The position numbers were made by a program, and so were the translations under genes. From Antedon mediterranea (taxonomy: Eukaryota; Echinodermata; Crinoidea; Comatulida; Antedonidae): a stretch of 64,000 nucleotides of DNA. The notes beneath the pieces are model-generated. The model ran no database searches. It was not told where the DNA came from and saw nothing but the letters and a program-made list of their open reading frames with translations. This document shows positions 12,972 through 26,896 of this stretch, piece after piece (within the stretch, counting starts at the first letter, position 1; every line of letters starts with the position of its first letter). Location of the stretch: positions 310,001 to 374,000 of the forward strand of contig NC_092679.1 of NCBI RefSeq assembly GCF_964355755.1. The letters are read 5' to 3'.

Positions 12972-15829
12972 TTTGTAACAACTGGGTTAAAAAATATACT
13001 ATAAAAATGTATTTCTTATTTTATTTAAAAAAACATGAGTCTCCTCTCCTTAATTGCCTAAGTCACACAGCTGACTTAGGCAGAAACACAAAAAACGATC
13101 TGAGCATGTGCAAATATATATAAAAGTACTCGGATAATGTACAGATGGCAGTATAATGATATAAGCAGTGAGTTACGCAGATCATAAGTCAGCTCTCCTT
13201 AATTGCCTAAGTCACACAGCTGACTTAGGCAGAAACACGAAAAATATAGTATATTGATATAAGCAGTGAGTTAGGCAGATCATAAGTCAGCTTTCCCTAA
13301 TTGCCTAAGTCACACAGCTGACTTAGGCGGAAAACACGAAAAATATAGTATATTGATATAAGCAGTGAGTTAGGCAGAAAAACAAAAAAATATTATGACT
13401 GAGACACTTTTGTTATGAGGCTGTCGATATCATCTATATACAAAAAATGCTACCTTTAAGTAACAAAATGTAATATAGCATCAACTCTTCAGATTAAAAT
13501 TAACACTGATGATTTTAGAAAAAGAAAGTAGCAATACAAGAGAAAGAATTTGTAACAAATGGGTTAAAAAATATTATATAAAAATGTATTTCTTATTTTA
13601 TTTAAAAAATCATCAGTCTCCTCTCCTTAATTGCCTAAGTCACACAGCTGACTTAGGCAGAAACACAAAAAACAAAATAACAAAATTTAATAGCATCAGC
13701 TCTTCGGATTAAAATTAACACTGATGATTTTAGAAAAGGAAAGTAGCAATAAAAGAGAAAAAATATGAAAAAAATGGGTTAAAAAATATACTGTAAAAAT
13801 GTATTTCTTATTTTATTTAAAAAATCATGAGTCTCCTTTCCTTAATTGCCTAAGTCACACAGCTGACTTAGGCAGAAACACAAAAAACGATCTGAGTGTG
13901 TGCAAAAATGTATATAAAAGAACTCAGATAATGTACAGAGGGCAGTATAATGATATAAGCAGTGAGTTAGGCAGATCATAAGTCAGCTCTCCTTAATTGC
14001 CTAAGTCACACAGCTGACTTAGGCAGAAACACGAAAAATATAGTATATTGATATAAGCAGTGAGTTAGGCAGATCATAAGTCAGCTCTCCTTAATTGCCT
14101 AAGTCAAACAGCTGACCTAGGCAGAAACACAAAAAATATAGTATATTGATATAAGCAGTGAGTTAGGCAGAAAAACAAAACAAAATATGACTTATAGACA
14201 CTTTTGTTATGAGGCTGTCGATATCATTTGTATACAAAAAATGCTACCTTTAAGTAACAAAATGTAATAGCATCAACTCTTCAGATTAAAATTAACACTG
14301 ATGATTTTAGAAAAGGAAAGTAGCAATAAAAGAGAAAGAATTTGTAACAAATGGGTTAAAAAATATACTATAAAAATGTATTTTTTATTTTATTTAAAAA
14401 ATCATGAGTCTCCTCTCCTTAATTGCCTAAGTCACACAGCTGACTTAGGCAGAAACAGAAAAAACGATCTGAGTGTGTGCAAAAATGAATATAAAAGCAC
14501 TCAGATAATGTACAGATGGCAGTATAATGATATAAGCAGTGAGTTAGGCAGATCATAAGTCAGCTCTCCTTAATTGCCTAAGTCACACAGCTGACTTAGG
14601 CAGAAACACGTAAAATATAGTATATTGATATAAGCAGTGAGTTAGGCAGATCATAAGTCAGCTCTGTTTAATTGCCTAAGTCACACAGCTGACTTAGGCA
14701 GAAAACACGAAAAATATAGTATATTGATATAAGCAGTGAGTTAGGCAGAAAAACAAAAAAATATTATGACTGAGACACTTTTGTTATGAGGCTGTCGATA
14801 TCATCTATATACAAAAAATGTTACCTTTAAGTAACAAAATGTAATATAGCATCAACTCTTCAGATTAAAATTAACACTGATGATTTTAGAAAAAGAAAGT
14901 AGCAATACAAGAGAAAGAATTTGTAACAAATGGGTCAAAAAATATTATATAAAAATGTATTTCTTATTTTATTTAAAAAATCATCAGTCTCCTCTCCTTA
15001 ATTGCCTACGTCACACAGCTGACTTAGGCAGAAACACAAAAAACAAAATAACAAAATTTAATAGCATCAGCTCTTCGGATTAAAATTAACACTGATGATT
15101 TTAGAAAAGGAAAGTAGCAATAAAAGAGAAAAAATTTGTAACAAATGGGTTAAAAAATATACTATAAAAATGTATTTCTTATTTTATTTAAAAAATCATG
15201 AGTCTCCTCTCCTTAATTGCCTAAGTCACACAGCTGACTTAGGCAGAAACAGAAAAAACGATCTGAGTGTGTGCAAAAATGAATATAAAAGCACTCAGAT
15301 AATGTACAGAGGGCAGTATAATGATATAAGCAGTGAGTTAGGCAGATCATAAGTCAGCTCTCCTTAATTGCCTAAGTCACACAGCTGACTTAGGCAGAAA
15401 CACGAAAAATATAGTATATTGATATAAGCAGTGAGTTAGGCAGATCATAAGTCAGCTCTCCTTAATTGCCTAAGTCACACAGCTGACCTAGGCAGAAACA
15501 CAAAAAATATAGTATATTGATATAAGCAGTGAGTTAGGCAGAAAAACAAAACAAAATATGACTTATAGACACTTTTGTTATGAGGCTGTCGATATCATCT
15601 GTATACAAAAAATGCTACCTTTAAGTAACAAAATGTATAGCATCAACTCTTCAGATTAAAATTAACACTGATGATTTTAGAAAAAGAAAGTAGCAATAAA
15701 AGAGAAATAATTTGTAACAAATGGGTTAAAAAATATTATATAAAAATGTATTTCTTATTTTATTCAAAAAATCATGAGTCTCCTCTCCTTAATTGCCTAA
15801 GTCACACAGCTGAATGAGGCAGAAACACA
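12972..15829. repeat. Satellite segment duplicated 9,002 bp upstream (copy 2)
   Basis: This is the partner of 3,970-6,827. It differs from that copy by scattered single bases only. At 15,829 the sequence switches to a CGATCTGAGC module, whereas copy 1 continues into a CAAAGTAACAAAA module, which marks the right junction of the duplication. Confidence 0.8.
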
Positions 15830-18789
15830 AAAAACGATCTGAGCATGTGCAAATGTATATAAAAGTACTCAGATAATGTACAGAGGGCAGTATAATGATA
15901 TAAGCAGTGAGTTACGCAGATCATGAGTCTCCTCTCCTTAATTGCCTAAGTCACACAGCTGACTTAGGCAGAAACACAAAAAACGATCTGAGCATGTGCA
16001 AATGTATATAAAAGTACTCGGATAATGTACAGATGGCAGTATAATGATATAAGCAGTGAGTTACGCAGATCATAAGTCAGCTCTCCTTAATTGCCTAAGT
16101 CACACAGCTGACTTAGGCAGAAACACGAAAAATATAGTATATTGATATAAGCAGTGAGTTAGGCAGATCATAAGTCAGCTCTGTTTAATTGCCTAAGTCA
16201 CACAGCTGACTTAGGCAGAAAACACGAAAAATATAGTATATTGATATAAGCAGTGAGTTAGGCAGAAAAACAAAAAAATATTATGACTGAGACACTTTTG
16301 TTATGAAGCTGTCGATATCATCTATATACAAAAAATGCTACCTTTAAGTAACAAAATGTAATATAGCATCAACTCTTCAGATTAAAATTAACACTGATGA
16401 TTTTAGAAAAAGAAAGTAGCAATACAAGAGAAAGAATTTGTAACAAATGGGTTAAAAAATATTATATAAAAATGTATTTCTTATTTTATTTAAAAAATCA
16501 TCAGTCTCCTCTCCTTAATTGCCTACGTCACACAGCTGACTTATGCAGAAACACAAAAAACAAAATAACAAAATTTAATAGCATCAGCTCTTCGGATTAA
16601 AATTAACACTGATGATTTTAGAAAAGGAAAGTAGCAATAAAAGAGAAAAAATTTGTAACAAATGGGTTAAAAAATATACTATAAAAATATATTTCTTATT
16701 TTATTTAAAAAATCATGAGTCTCCTCTCCTTAATTGCCTAAGTCACACAGCTGACTTAGGCAGAAACAGAAAAAACGATCTGAGTGTGTGCAAAAATGAA
16801 TATAAAAGCACTCAGATAATGTACAGATGGCAGTATAATGATATAAGCAGTGAGTTACGCAGATCATAAGTCAGCTCTCCTTAATTGCCTAAGTCACACA
16901 GCTGACTTAGGCAGAAACACGAAAAATATAGTATATTGATATAAGCAGTGAGTTAGGCAGATCATAAGTCAGCTCTGTTTAATTGCCTAAGTCACACAGC
17001 TGACTTAGGCAGAAAACACGAAAAATATAGTATATTGATATAAGCAGTGAGTTAGGCAGAAAAACAAAAAAATATTATGACTGAGACACTTTTGTTATGA
17101 AGCTGTCGATATCATCTATATACAAAAAATGCTACCTTTAAGTAACAAAATGTAATATAGCATCAACTCTTCAGATTAAAATTAACACTGATGATTTTAG
17201 AAAAAGAAAGTAGCAATACAAGAGAAAGAATTTGTAACAAATGGGTCAAAAAATATTATATAAAAATGTATTTCTTATTTTATTTAAAAAATCATCAGTC
17301 TCCTCTCCTTTATTGCCTACGTCACACAGCTGACTTAGGCAGAAACACAAAAAACAAAATAACAAAATTTAATAGCATCAGCTCTTCGGATTAAAATTAA
17401 CACTGATGATTTTAGAAAAGGAAAGTAGCAATAAAAGAGAAAAAATTTGTAACAAATGGGTTAAAAAATATACTATAAAAATGTATTTCTTATTTTATTT
17501 AAAAAATCATGAGTCTCCTCTCCTTAATTGCCTAAGTCACACAGCTGACTTAGGCAGAAACAGAAAAAACGATCTGAGTGTGTGCAAAAATGAATATAAA
17601 AGCACTCAGATAATGTACAGAGGGCAGTAAAATGATATAAGCAGTGAGTTAGGCAGATCATAAGTCAGCTCTCCTTAATTGCCTAAGTCACACAGCTGAC
17701 TTAGGCAGAAACACGAAAAATATAGTATATTGATATAAGCAGTGAGTTAGGCAGATCATAAGTCAGCTCTCCTTAATTGCCTAAGTCACACAGCTGACCT
17801 AGGCAGAAAACACGAAAAATATAGTATATTGATATAAGCAGTGAGTTAGGCAGAAAAACAAAAAAATATTATGACTGAGACACTTTTGTTATGAGGCTGT
17901 CGATATCATCTATATACAAAAAATGTTACCTTTAAGTAACAAAATGTAATATAGCATCAACTCTTCAGATTAAAATTAACACTGATGATTTTAGAAAAAG
18001 AAAGTAGCAATACAAGAGAAAGAATTTGTAACAAATGGGTTAAATAATATTATATAAAAATGTATTTCTTATTTTATTTAAAAAATCATCAGTCTCCTCT
18101 CCTTAATTGCCTAAGTCACACAGCTGACTTAGGCAGAAACACAAAAAACGATCTGAGCATGTGCAAATGTATATAAAAGTACTCGGATAATGTACAGATG
18201 GCAGTATAATGATATAAGCAGTGAGTTAGGCAGATCATAAGTCAGCTCTCCTTAATTGCCTAAGTCACACAGCTGACTTAGGCAGAAACACGTAAAATAT
18301 AGTATATTGATATAAGCAGTGAGTTAGGCAGATCATAAGTCAGCTCTGTTTAATTGCCTAAGTCACACAGCTGACTTAGGCAGAAAACACGAAAAATATA
18401 GTATATTGATATAAGCAGTGAGTTAGGCAGAAAAACAAAACAAAATATGACTTATAGACACTTTTGTTATGAGGCTGTCGATATCATTTGTATACAAAAA
18501 ATGCTACCTTTAAGTAACAAAATGTAATAGCATCAATTCTTCAGATTAAAATTAACACTGATGATTTTAGAAAAAGAAAGTAGCAATAAAAGAGAAAGAA
18601 TTTGTAACAAATGTGTTAAAAAATATACTATAAAAATGTATTTCTTATTTTATTTAAAAAATCATGAGTCTCCTCTCCTTAATTGCCTAAGTCACAAAGC
18701 TGACTTAGGCAGAAACACAAAAAACGATCTGAGCATGTGCAAATATATATAAAAGTACTCGGATAATGTACAGATGGCAGTATAATGAT

Positions 18790-21700
18790 ATAAGCAGTGA
18801 GTTACGCAGATCATAAGTCAGCTCTCCTTAATTGCCTAAGTCACACAGCTGACTTAGGCAGAAACACGAAAAATATAGTATATTGATATAAGCAGTGAGT
18901 TAGGCAGATCATAAGTCAGCTCTGTTTAATTGCCTAAGTCACACAGCTGACTTAGGCAGAAAACACGAAAAAATATAGTATATTGATATAAGCAGTGAGT
19001 TAGGCAGAAAAACAAAAAAATATTATGACTGAGACACTTTTGTTATGAAGCTGTCGATATCATCTATATACAAAAAATGCTACCTTTAAGTAACAAAATG
19101 TAATATAGCATCAACTCATCAGATTAAAATTAACACTGATGATTTTAGAAAAAGAAAGTAGCAATACAAGAGAAAGAATTTGTAACAAATGGGTCAAAAA
19201 ATATTATATAAAAATGTATTTCTTATTTTATTTAAAAAATCATCAGTCTCCTCTCCTTAATTGCCTACGTCACACAGCTGACTTAGGCAGAAACACAAAA
19301 AACAAAATAACAAAATTTAATAGCATCAGCTCTTCGGATTAAAATTAACACTGATGATTTTAGAAAAGGAAAGTAGCAATAAAAGAGAAAAAATTTGTAA
19401 CAAATGGGTTAAAAAATATACTATAAAAATGTATTTCTTATTTTATTTAAAAAATCATGAGTCTCCTTTCCTTAATTGCCTAAGTCACACAGCTGACTTA
19501 GGCAGAAACAGAAAAAACGATCTGAGTGTGTGCAAAAATGAATATAAAAGCACTCAGATAATGTACAGATGGCAGTATAATGATATAAGCAGTGAGTTAC
19601 GCAGATCATAAGTCAGCTCTCCTTAATTGCCTAAGTCACACAGCTGACTTAGGCAGAAACACGAAAAATATAGTATATTGATATAAGCAGTGAGTTAGGC
19701 AGATCATAAGTCAGCTCTGTTTAATTGCCTAAGTCACACAGCTGACTTAGGCAGAAAACACGAAAAATATAGTATATTGATATAAGCAGTGAGTTAGGCA
19801 GAAAAACAAAAAAATATTATGACTGAGACACTTTTGTTATGAAGCTGTCGATATCATCTATATACAAAAAATGCTACCTTTAAGTAACAAAATGTAATAT
19901 AGCATCAACTCTTCAGATTAAAATTAACACTGATGATTTTAGAAAAAGAAAGTAGCAATACAAGAGAAAGAATTTGTAACAAATGGGTCAAAAAATATTA
20001 TATAAAAATGTATTTCTTATTTTATTTAAAAAATCATCAGTCTCCTCTCCTTAATTGCCTACGTCACACAGCTGACTTAGGCAGAAACACAAAAAACAAA
20101 ATAACAAAATTTAATAGCATCAGCTCTTCGGATTAAAATTAACACTGATGATTTTAGAAAAGGAAAGTAGCAATAAAAGAGAAAAAATTTGTAACAAATG
20201 GGTTAAAAAATATACTATAAAAATGTATTTCTTATTTTATTTAAAAAATCATGAGTCTCCTTTCCTTAATTGCCTAAGTCACACAGCTGACTTAGGCAGA
20301 AACAGAAAAAACGATCTGAGTGTGTGCAAAAATGAATATAAAAGCACTCAGATAATGTACAGATGGCAGTATAATGATATAAGCAGTGAGTTACGCAGAT
20401 CATAAGTCAGCTCTCCTTAATTGCCTAAGTCACACAGCTGACTTAGGCAGAAACACGAAAAATATAGTATATTGATATAAGCAGTGAGTTAGGCAGATCA
20501 TAAGTCAGCTCTGTTTAATTGCCTAAGTCACACAGCTGACTTAGGCAGAAAACACGAAAAATATAGTATATTGATATAAGCAGTGAGTTAGGCAGAAAAA
20601 CAAAAAAATATTATGACTGAGACACTTTTGTTATGAAGCTGTCGATATCATCTATATACAAAAAATGCTACCTTTAAGTAACAAAATGTAATATAGCATC
20701 AACTCTTCAGATTAAAATTAACACTGATGATTTTAGAAAAAGAAAGTAGCAATACAAGAGAAAGAATTTGTAACAAATGGGTCAAAAAATATTATATAAA
20801 AATGTATTTCTTATTTTATTTAAAAAATCATCAGTCTCCTCTCCTTAATTGCCTACGTCACACAGCTGACTTAGGCAGAAACACAAAAAACAAAATAACA
20901 AAATTTAATAGCATCAGCTCTTCGGATTAAAATTAACACTGATGATTTTAGAAAAGGAAAGTAGCAATAAAAGAGAAAAAATTTGTAACAAATGGGTTAA
21001 AAAATATACTATAAAAATGTATTTCTTATTTTATTTAAAAAATCATGAGTCTCCTCTCCTTAATTGCCTAAGTCACACAGCTGACTTAGGCAGAAACAGA
21101 AAAAACGATCTGAGTGTGTGCAAAAATGAATATAAAAGCACTCAGATAATGTACAGAGGGCAGTAAAATGATATAAGCAGTGAGTTAGGCAGATCATAAG
21201 TCAGCTCTCCTTAATTGCCTAAGTCACACAGCTGACTTAGGCAGAAACACGAAAAATATAGTATATTGATATAAGCAGTGAGTTAGGCAGATCATAAGTC
21301 AGCTCTGTTTAATTGCCTAAGTCACACAGCTGACTTAGGCAGAAAACACGAAAAATATAGTATATTGATATAAGCAGTGAGTTAGGCAGAAAAACAAAAA
21401 AATATTATGACTGAGACACTTTTGTTATGAAGCTGTCGATATCATCTATATACAAAAAATGCTACCTTTAAGTAACAAAATGTAATATAGCATCAACTCT
21501 TCAGATTAAAATTAACACTGATGATTTTAGAAAAAGAAAGTAGCAATACAAGAGAAAGAATTTGTAACAAATGGGTCAAAAAATATTATATAAAAATGTA
21601 TTTCTTATTTTATTTAAAAAATCATCAGTCTCCTCTCCTTAATTGCCTACGTCACACAGCTGACTTAGGCAGAAACACAAAAAACAAAATAACAAAATTT

Positions 21701-22520
21701 AATAGCATCAGCTCTTCGGATTAAAATTAACACTGATGATTTTAGAAAAGGAAAGTAGCAATAAAAGAGAAAAAATTTGTAACAAATGGGTTAAAAAATA
21801 TACTATAAAAATGTATTTCTTATTTTATTTAAAAAATCATGAGTCTCCTCTCCTTAATTGCCTAAGTCACACAGCTGACTTAGGCAGAAACAGAAAAAAC
21901 GATCTGAGTGTGTGCAAAAATGAATATAAAAGCACTCAGATAATGTACAGAGGGCAGTAAAATGATATAAGCAGTGAGTTAGGCAGATCATAAGTCAGCT
22001 CTCCTTAATTGCCTAAGTCACACAGCTGACTTAGGCAGAAAACGAAAAATATAGTATATTGATATAAGCAGTGAGTTAGGCAGATCATAAGTCAGCTCTG
22101 TTTAATTGCCTAAGTCACACAGCTGACCTAGGCAGAAAACACGAAAAATATAGTATATTGATATAAGCAGTGAGTTAGGCAGAAAAACAAAAAAATATTA
22201 TGACTGAGACACTTTTGTTATGAGGCTGTCGATATCATCTATATACAAAAAATGCTACCTTTAAGTAACAAAATGTAATATAGCATCAACTCTTCAGATT
22301 AAAATTAACACTGATGATTTTAGAAAAAGAAAGTAGCAATACAAGAGAAAGAATTTGTAACAAATGGGTCAAAAAATATTATATAAAAATGTATTTCTTA
22401 TTTTATTTAAAAAATCATCAGTCTCCTCTCCTTAATTGCCTAAGTCACACAGCTGACTTAGGCAGAAACACAAAAAACAAAATAACAAAATTTAATAGCA
22501 TCAGCTCTTCGGATTAAAAT
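18790..22520. repeat. 794-bp higher-order repeat run within the satellite
   Basis: The module whose frame begins at 19,139 recurs at 19,933, 20,727, 21,521 and 22,314, giving periods of 794, 794, 794 and 793 bp. One period holds two long modules, with frames 215 bp apart, followed by two 98-bp monomers, so four hairpins in all. In each period the first hairpin has CCTACGTCAC in place of CCTAAGTCAC, which breaks one base pair of the stem. A single 794-bp period also occurs at 16,397-17,191. Adjacent copies look almost identical, which fits recent amplification. Confidence 0.9.
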
Positions 22521-25500
22521 TAACACTGATGATTTTAGAAAAGGAAAGTAGCAATAAAAGAGAAAAAATATGAAAAAAATGGGTTAAAAAATATACTATA
22601 AAAATGTATTTCTTATTTTATTTAAAAAATCATGAGTCTCCTCTCCTTAATTGCCTAAGTCACACCGCTGACTTAGGCAGAAACACAAAAAACGATCGGA
22701 GTGTGTGCAAAAATGTATATAAAAGCACTCAGATAATGTACAGAGGGCAGTATAATGATATAAGCAGTGAGTTAGGCAGATCATAAGTCAGCTCTCCTTA
22801 ATTGCCTAAGTCACACAGCTGACTTAGGCAGAAACACGAAAAATATAGTATATTGATATAAGCAGTGAGTTTGGCAGATCATAAGTCAGCTCTCCTTAAT
22901 TGCCTAAGTCACACAGCTGACCTAGGCAGAAACACAAAAAATATAGTATATTGATATAAGCAGTGAGTTAGGCAGAAAAACAAAACAAAATATGACTTAT
23001 AGACACTTTTGTTATGAGGCTGTCGATATCATCTGTATACAAAAAATGCTACCTTTAAGTAACAAAATGTATAGCATCAACTCTTCAGATTAAAATTAAC
23101 ACTGATGATTTTAGAAAAAGAAAGTAGCAATAAAAGAGAAATAATTTGTAACAAATGGGTTAAAAAATATTATATAAAAATGTATTTCTTATTTTATTTA
23201 AAAAATCATCAGTCTCCTCTCCTTAATTGCCTACGTCACACAGCTGACTTAGGCAGAAACACAAAAAACAAAATAACAAAATTTAATAGCATCAGCTCTT
23301 CGGATTAAAATTAACACTGATGATTTTAGAAAAGGAAAGTAGCAATAAAAGAGAAAAAATTTGTAACAAATGGGTTAAAAAATATACTATAAAAATGTAT
23401 TTCTTATTTTATTTAAAAAATCATGAGTCTCCTCTCCTTAATTGCCTAAGTCACACAGCTGACTTAGGCAGAAACACAAAAAACGATCTGAGCATGTGCA
23501 AATGTATATAAAAGTACTCGGATAATGTACAGATGGCAGTATAATGATATAAGCAGTGAGTTACGCAGATCATAAGTCAGCTCTCCTTAATTGCCTAAGT
23601 CACACAGCTGACTTAGGCAGAAACACGTAAAATATAGTATATTGATATAAGCAGTGAGTTAGGCAGATCATAAGTCAGCTCTGTTTAATTGCCTAAGTCA
23701 CACAGCTGACTTAGGTAGAAAACACGAAAAATATAGTATATTGATATAAGCAGTGAGTTAGGCAGAAAAACAAAAAAATATTATGACTGAGACACTTTTG
23801 TTATGAGGCTGTCGATATCATCTATATACAAAAAATGCTACCTTTAAGTAACAAAATGTAATATAGCATCAACTCTTCAGATTAAAATTAACACTGATGA
23901 TTTTAGAAAAAGAAAGTAGCAATACAAGAGAAAGAATTTGTAACAAATGGGTCTAAAAATATTATATAAAAATGTATTTCTTATTTTATTTAAAAAATCA
24001 TCAGTCTCCTCTCCTTAATTGCCTACGTCACACAGCTGACTTAGGCAGAAACACAAAAAACAAAATAACAAAATTTAATAGCATCAGCTCTTCGGATTAA
24101 AATTAACACTGATGATTTTAGAAAAGGAAAGTAGCAATAAAAGAGAAAAAATTTGTAACAAATGGGTTAAAAAATATACTATAAAAATGTATTTCTTATT
24201 TTATTTAAAAAATCATGAGTCTCCTCTCCTTAATTGCATAAGTCACACAGCTGACTTAGGCAGAAACAGAAAAAACGATCTGAGTGTGTGCAAAAATGAA
24301 TATAAAAGCACTCAGATAATGTACAGAGGGCAGTATAATGATATAAGCAGTGAGTTAGGCAGATCATAAGTCAGCTCTCCTTAATTGCCTAAGTCACACA
24401 GCTGACTTAGGCAGAAACACGAAAAATATAGTATATTGATATAAGCAGTGAGTTAGGCAGATCATAAGTCAGCTCTCCTTAATTGCCTAAGTCACACAGC
24501 TGACCTAGGCAGAAACACAAAAAATATAGTATATTGATATAAGCAGTGAGTTAGGCAGAAAAACAAAACAAAATATGACTTATAGACACTTTTGTTATGA
24601 GGCTGTCGATATCATCTGTATACAAAAAATGCTACCTTTAAGTAACAAAATGTAATAGCATCAACTCTTCAGATTAAAATTAACACTGATGATTTTAGAA
24701 AAAGAAAGTAGCAATAAAAGAGAAATAATTTGTAACAAATGGGTTAAAAAATATACTATAAAAATGTATTTCTTATTTTATTTAAAAAATCATGAGTCTC
24801 CTCTCCTTAATTGCCTAAGTCACACAGCTGACTTAGGCAGAAACACAAAAAACGATCTGAGCATGTGCAAATGTATATAAAAGTACTCGGATAATGTACA
24901 GATGGCAGTATAATGATATAAGCAGTGAGTTACGCAGATCATAAGTCAGCTCTCCTTAATTGCCTAAGTCACACAGCTGACTTAGGCAGAAACACGAAAA
25001 ATATAGTATATTGATATAAGCAGTGAGTTAGGCAGATCATAAGTCAGCTCTGTTTAATTGCCTAAGTCACACAGCTGACTAAGCCAGAAAACACGAAAAA
25101 TATAGTATATTGATATAAGCAGTGAGTTAGGCAGAAAAACAAAAAAAATATTATGACTGAGACACTTTTGTTATGAGGCTGTCGATATCATCTATATACA
25201 AAAAATGCTACCTTTAAGTAACAAAATGTAATATAGCATCAACTCTTCAGATTAAAATTAACACTGATGATTTTAGAAAAAGAAAGTAGCAATACAAGAG
25301 AAAGAATTTGTAACAAATGGGTCAAAAAATATTATATAAAAATGTATTTCTTATTTTATTTAAAAAATCATCAGTCTCCTCTCCTTAATTGCCTACGTCA
25401 CACAGCTGACTTAGGCAGAAACACGAAAAACAAAATTTAATAGCATCAGCTCTTCGGATTAAAATTAACACTGATGATTTTAGAAAAGGAAAGTAGCAAT

Positions 25501-26286
25501 AAAAAAGAAAAAAATTTGTAACAAATGGGTTAAAAAATATACTATAAAAATGTATTTCTTATTTTATTTAAAAAATCATGAGTCTCCTCTCCTTAATTGC
25601 CTAAGTCACACAGCTGACTTAGGCAGAAACAGAAAAAACGATCTGAGTGTGTGCAAAAATGAATATAAAAGCACTCAGATAATGTACAGAGGGCAGTATA
25701 ATGATATAAGCAGTGAGTTAGGCAGATCATAAGTGAGCTCCCCTTAATTGCCTAAGTCACACAGCTGACTTAGGCAGAAACACGAAAAATATAGTATATT
25801 GATATAAGCAGTGAGTTAGGCAGATCATAAGTCAGCTCTCCTTAATTGCCTAAGTCACACAGCTGACCTAGGCAGAAACACAAAAAATATAGTATATTGA
25901 TATAAGCAGTGAGTTAGGCAGAAAAACAAAACAAAATATGACTTATAGACACTTTTGTTATGAGGCTGTCGATATCATCTGTATACAAAAAATGCTACCT
26001 TTAAGTAACAAAATGTAATAGCATCAACTCTTCAGATTAAAATTAACACTGATGATTTTAGAAAAAGAAAGTAGCAATAAAAGAGAAAGAATTTGTAACA
26101 AATGGGTTAAAAAATATACTATAAAAATGTATTTCTTATTTTATTTAAAAAATCATGAGTCTCCTCTCCTTAATTGCCTAAGTCAAACAGCTGATAGAAA
26201 AAATATAGTAGCATATATATTGATATAAGCAGTGAATTAGGCAGATCATAAGTCAGGTCTCCTTAATTGCCTAAGTCACACAGATA

Positions 26287-26553
26287 GTACAGGAATTTTT
26301 TCCAAAAATGGCCAAAATATAAAGTTTTTAAAATTCAATTATTATGCTATAAAATTGCTCTATATGATCATATATTGCTTTATCATCACCTTATAGTACC
26401 ATAGACACCAGTTTTATCGAAAAATAAAAGGGTCGAAAAATGGCAATTTTTAGTCGCGTGGACGTTCACTATGTCGGTCGGTCGGTCCGGTATCACTATG
26501 CGTTTTAGCACGCGACTTATGGCTGTTGGCCTTGTTAGAAAAAATCCTTGTAC
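26287..26553. mobile_element. Short inverted-repeat element (MITE family A), TA-flanked
   Basis: The element begins GTACAGGAATTTTTTCC and ends GAAAAAATCCTTGTAC, an imperfect terminal inverted repeat of about 16 bp. TA lies directly outside both ends (26,285-26,286 and 26,554-26,555), as expected for Tc1/mariner-type insertion. It has no coding capacity. It lies exactly at the right end of the satellite. Related copies are at 26,558 and 30,278. The class assignment rests only on the TA and the inverted ends. Confidence 0.7.
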
Positions 26554-26557
26554 TATA

Positions 26558-26895
26558 GTACAGAGAATTTTTCCAAAAATGGCCAAAATATCAAGTTTTT
26601 AAAATTAAATTATTATGCTTTAAAATTGCTCTATATGATCATATATTGCTTTATCATCACCTTGTAGTACCATAGACACCAGTTTTATCGAAAAATAAAA
26701 GGGTCGAAAAATGGTTACTATTGCATAATAAACATGCGCAGAGACGAATTGACATGCGTAGAACCCATTGTTCGTCTCTGCGCATGTTTATTATACTATA
26801 GTAACCATTTATGTAAAAACTGGTTTATTATACTTAACCATTTATGTCAAAAAATAAAAGGGTCGAAAATCGGCCATTTTTCGCAAATTTCCCTA
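26558..26895. mobile_element. Second MITE family A copy, interrupted
   Basis: This copy starts GTACAGAGAATTTTTCC right after a TA and follows the first copy through ATCATATATTGCTTTATC and TCGAAAAATAAAAGGGTC. At 26,711 it is broken by an inverted repeat. Family A sequence (AAATAAAAGGGTCG, GGCCATTTTTCG) resumes at about 26,850-26,885. The right terminal repeat is missing. Confidence 0.6.
26711..26808. mobile_element. 98-bp inverted-repeat (hairpin) element nested in a MITE
   Basis: The left arm starts ATGGTTACTATTGCATAATA at 26,711 and continues through AACATGCGCAGAGACGAA. The right arm, starting TTCGTCTCTGCGCATG at 26,771, is its reverse complement for about 38 bp with few mismatches. The loop is only about 22 bp, so a single strand folds into one long hairpin. 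It interrupts the family A element around it. Confidence 0.7.
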
Positions 26896-26896
26896 T

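Larger units (their letters stand above)
1..26281. repeat. Satellite DNA array, left end outside the window
   Basis: The whole stretch is tandem repeat. The short monomer is 98 bp (for example six nearly identical copies between about 1,920 and 2,520) and contains GTGAGTTAGGCAGATC, ATAAGTCAGCTCTCC and a hairpin with 11-bp arms TGCCTAAGTCA and TGACTTAGGCA around the loop CACAGC. Longer modules of about 200-380 bp add an AT-rich body (GGCTGTCGATATCATC, AGTAGCAATAAAAGAGAAA) and end in the same hairpin. Frames of 60-85 codons recur at the same place in every long module; they differ by module type and are by-products of the repeat, not genes. There is no unique DNA inside. The array ends in CCTAAGTCACACAGA, immediately before a TA-flanked mobile element. 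Confidence 0.97.

Noticed and set aside
252-25732. About 45 open frames of 60-85 codons on the plus strand, nearly identical (MILEKESSN..., MYFLFYLK...)
   Set aside because: They recur at the same place in every long satellite module, change with module type, and have no splice context or domain. They are by-products of the repeat.
1-26281. Possible CRISPR-like array, because of regular palindromic repeats
   Set aside because: The whole unit, including the spacer positions, is repeated; period and content are those of a eukaryotic satellite; the host is an animal genome with introns.
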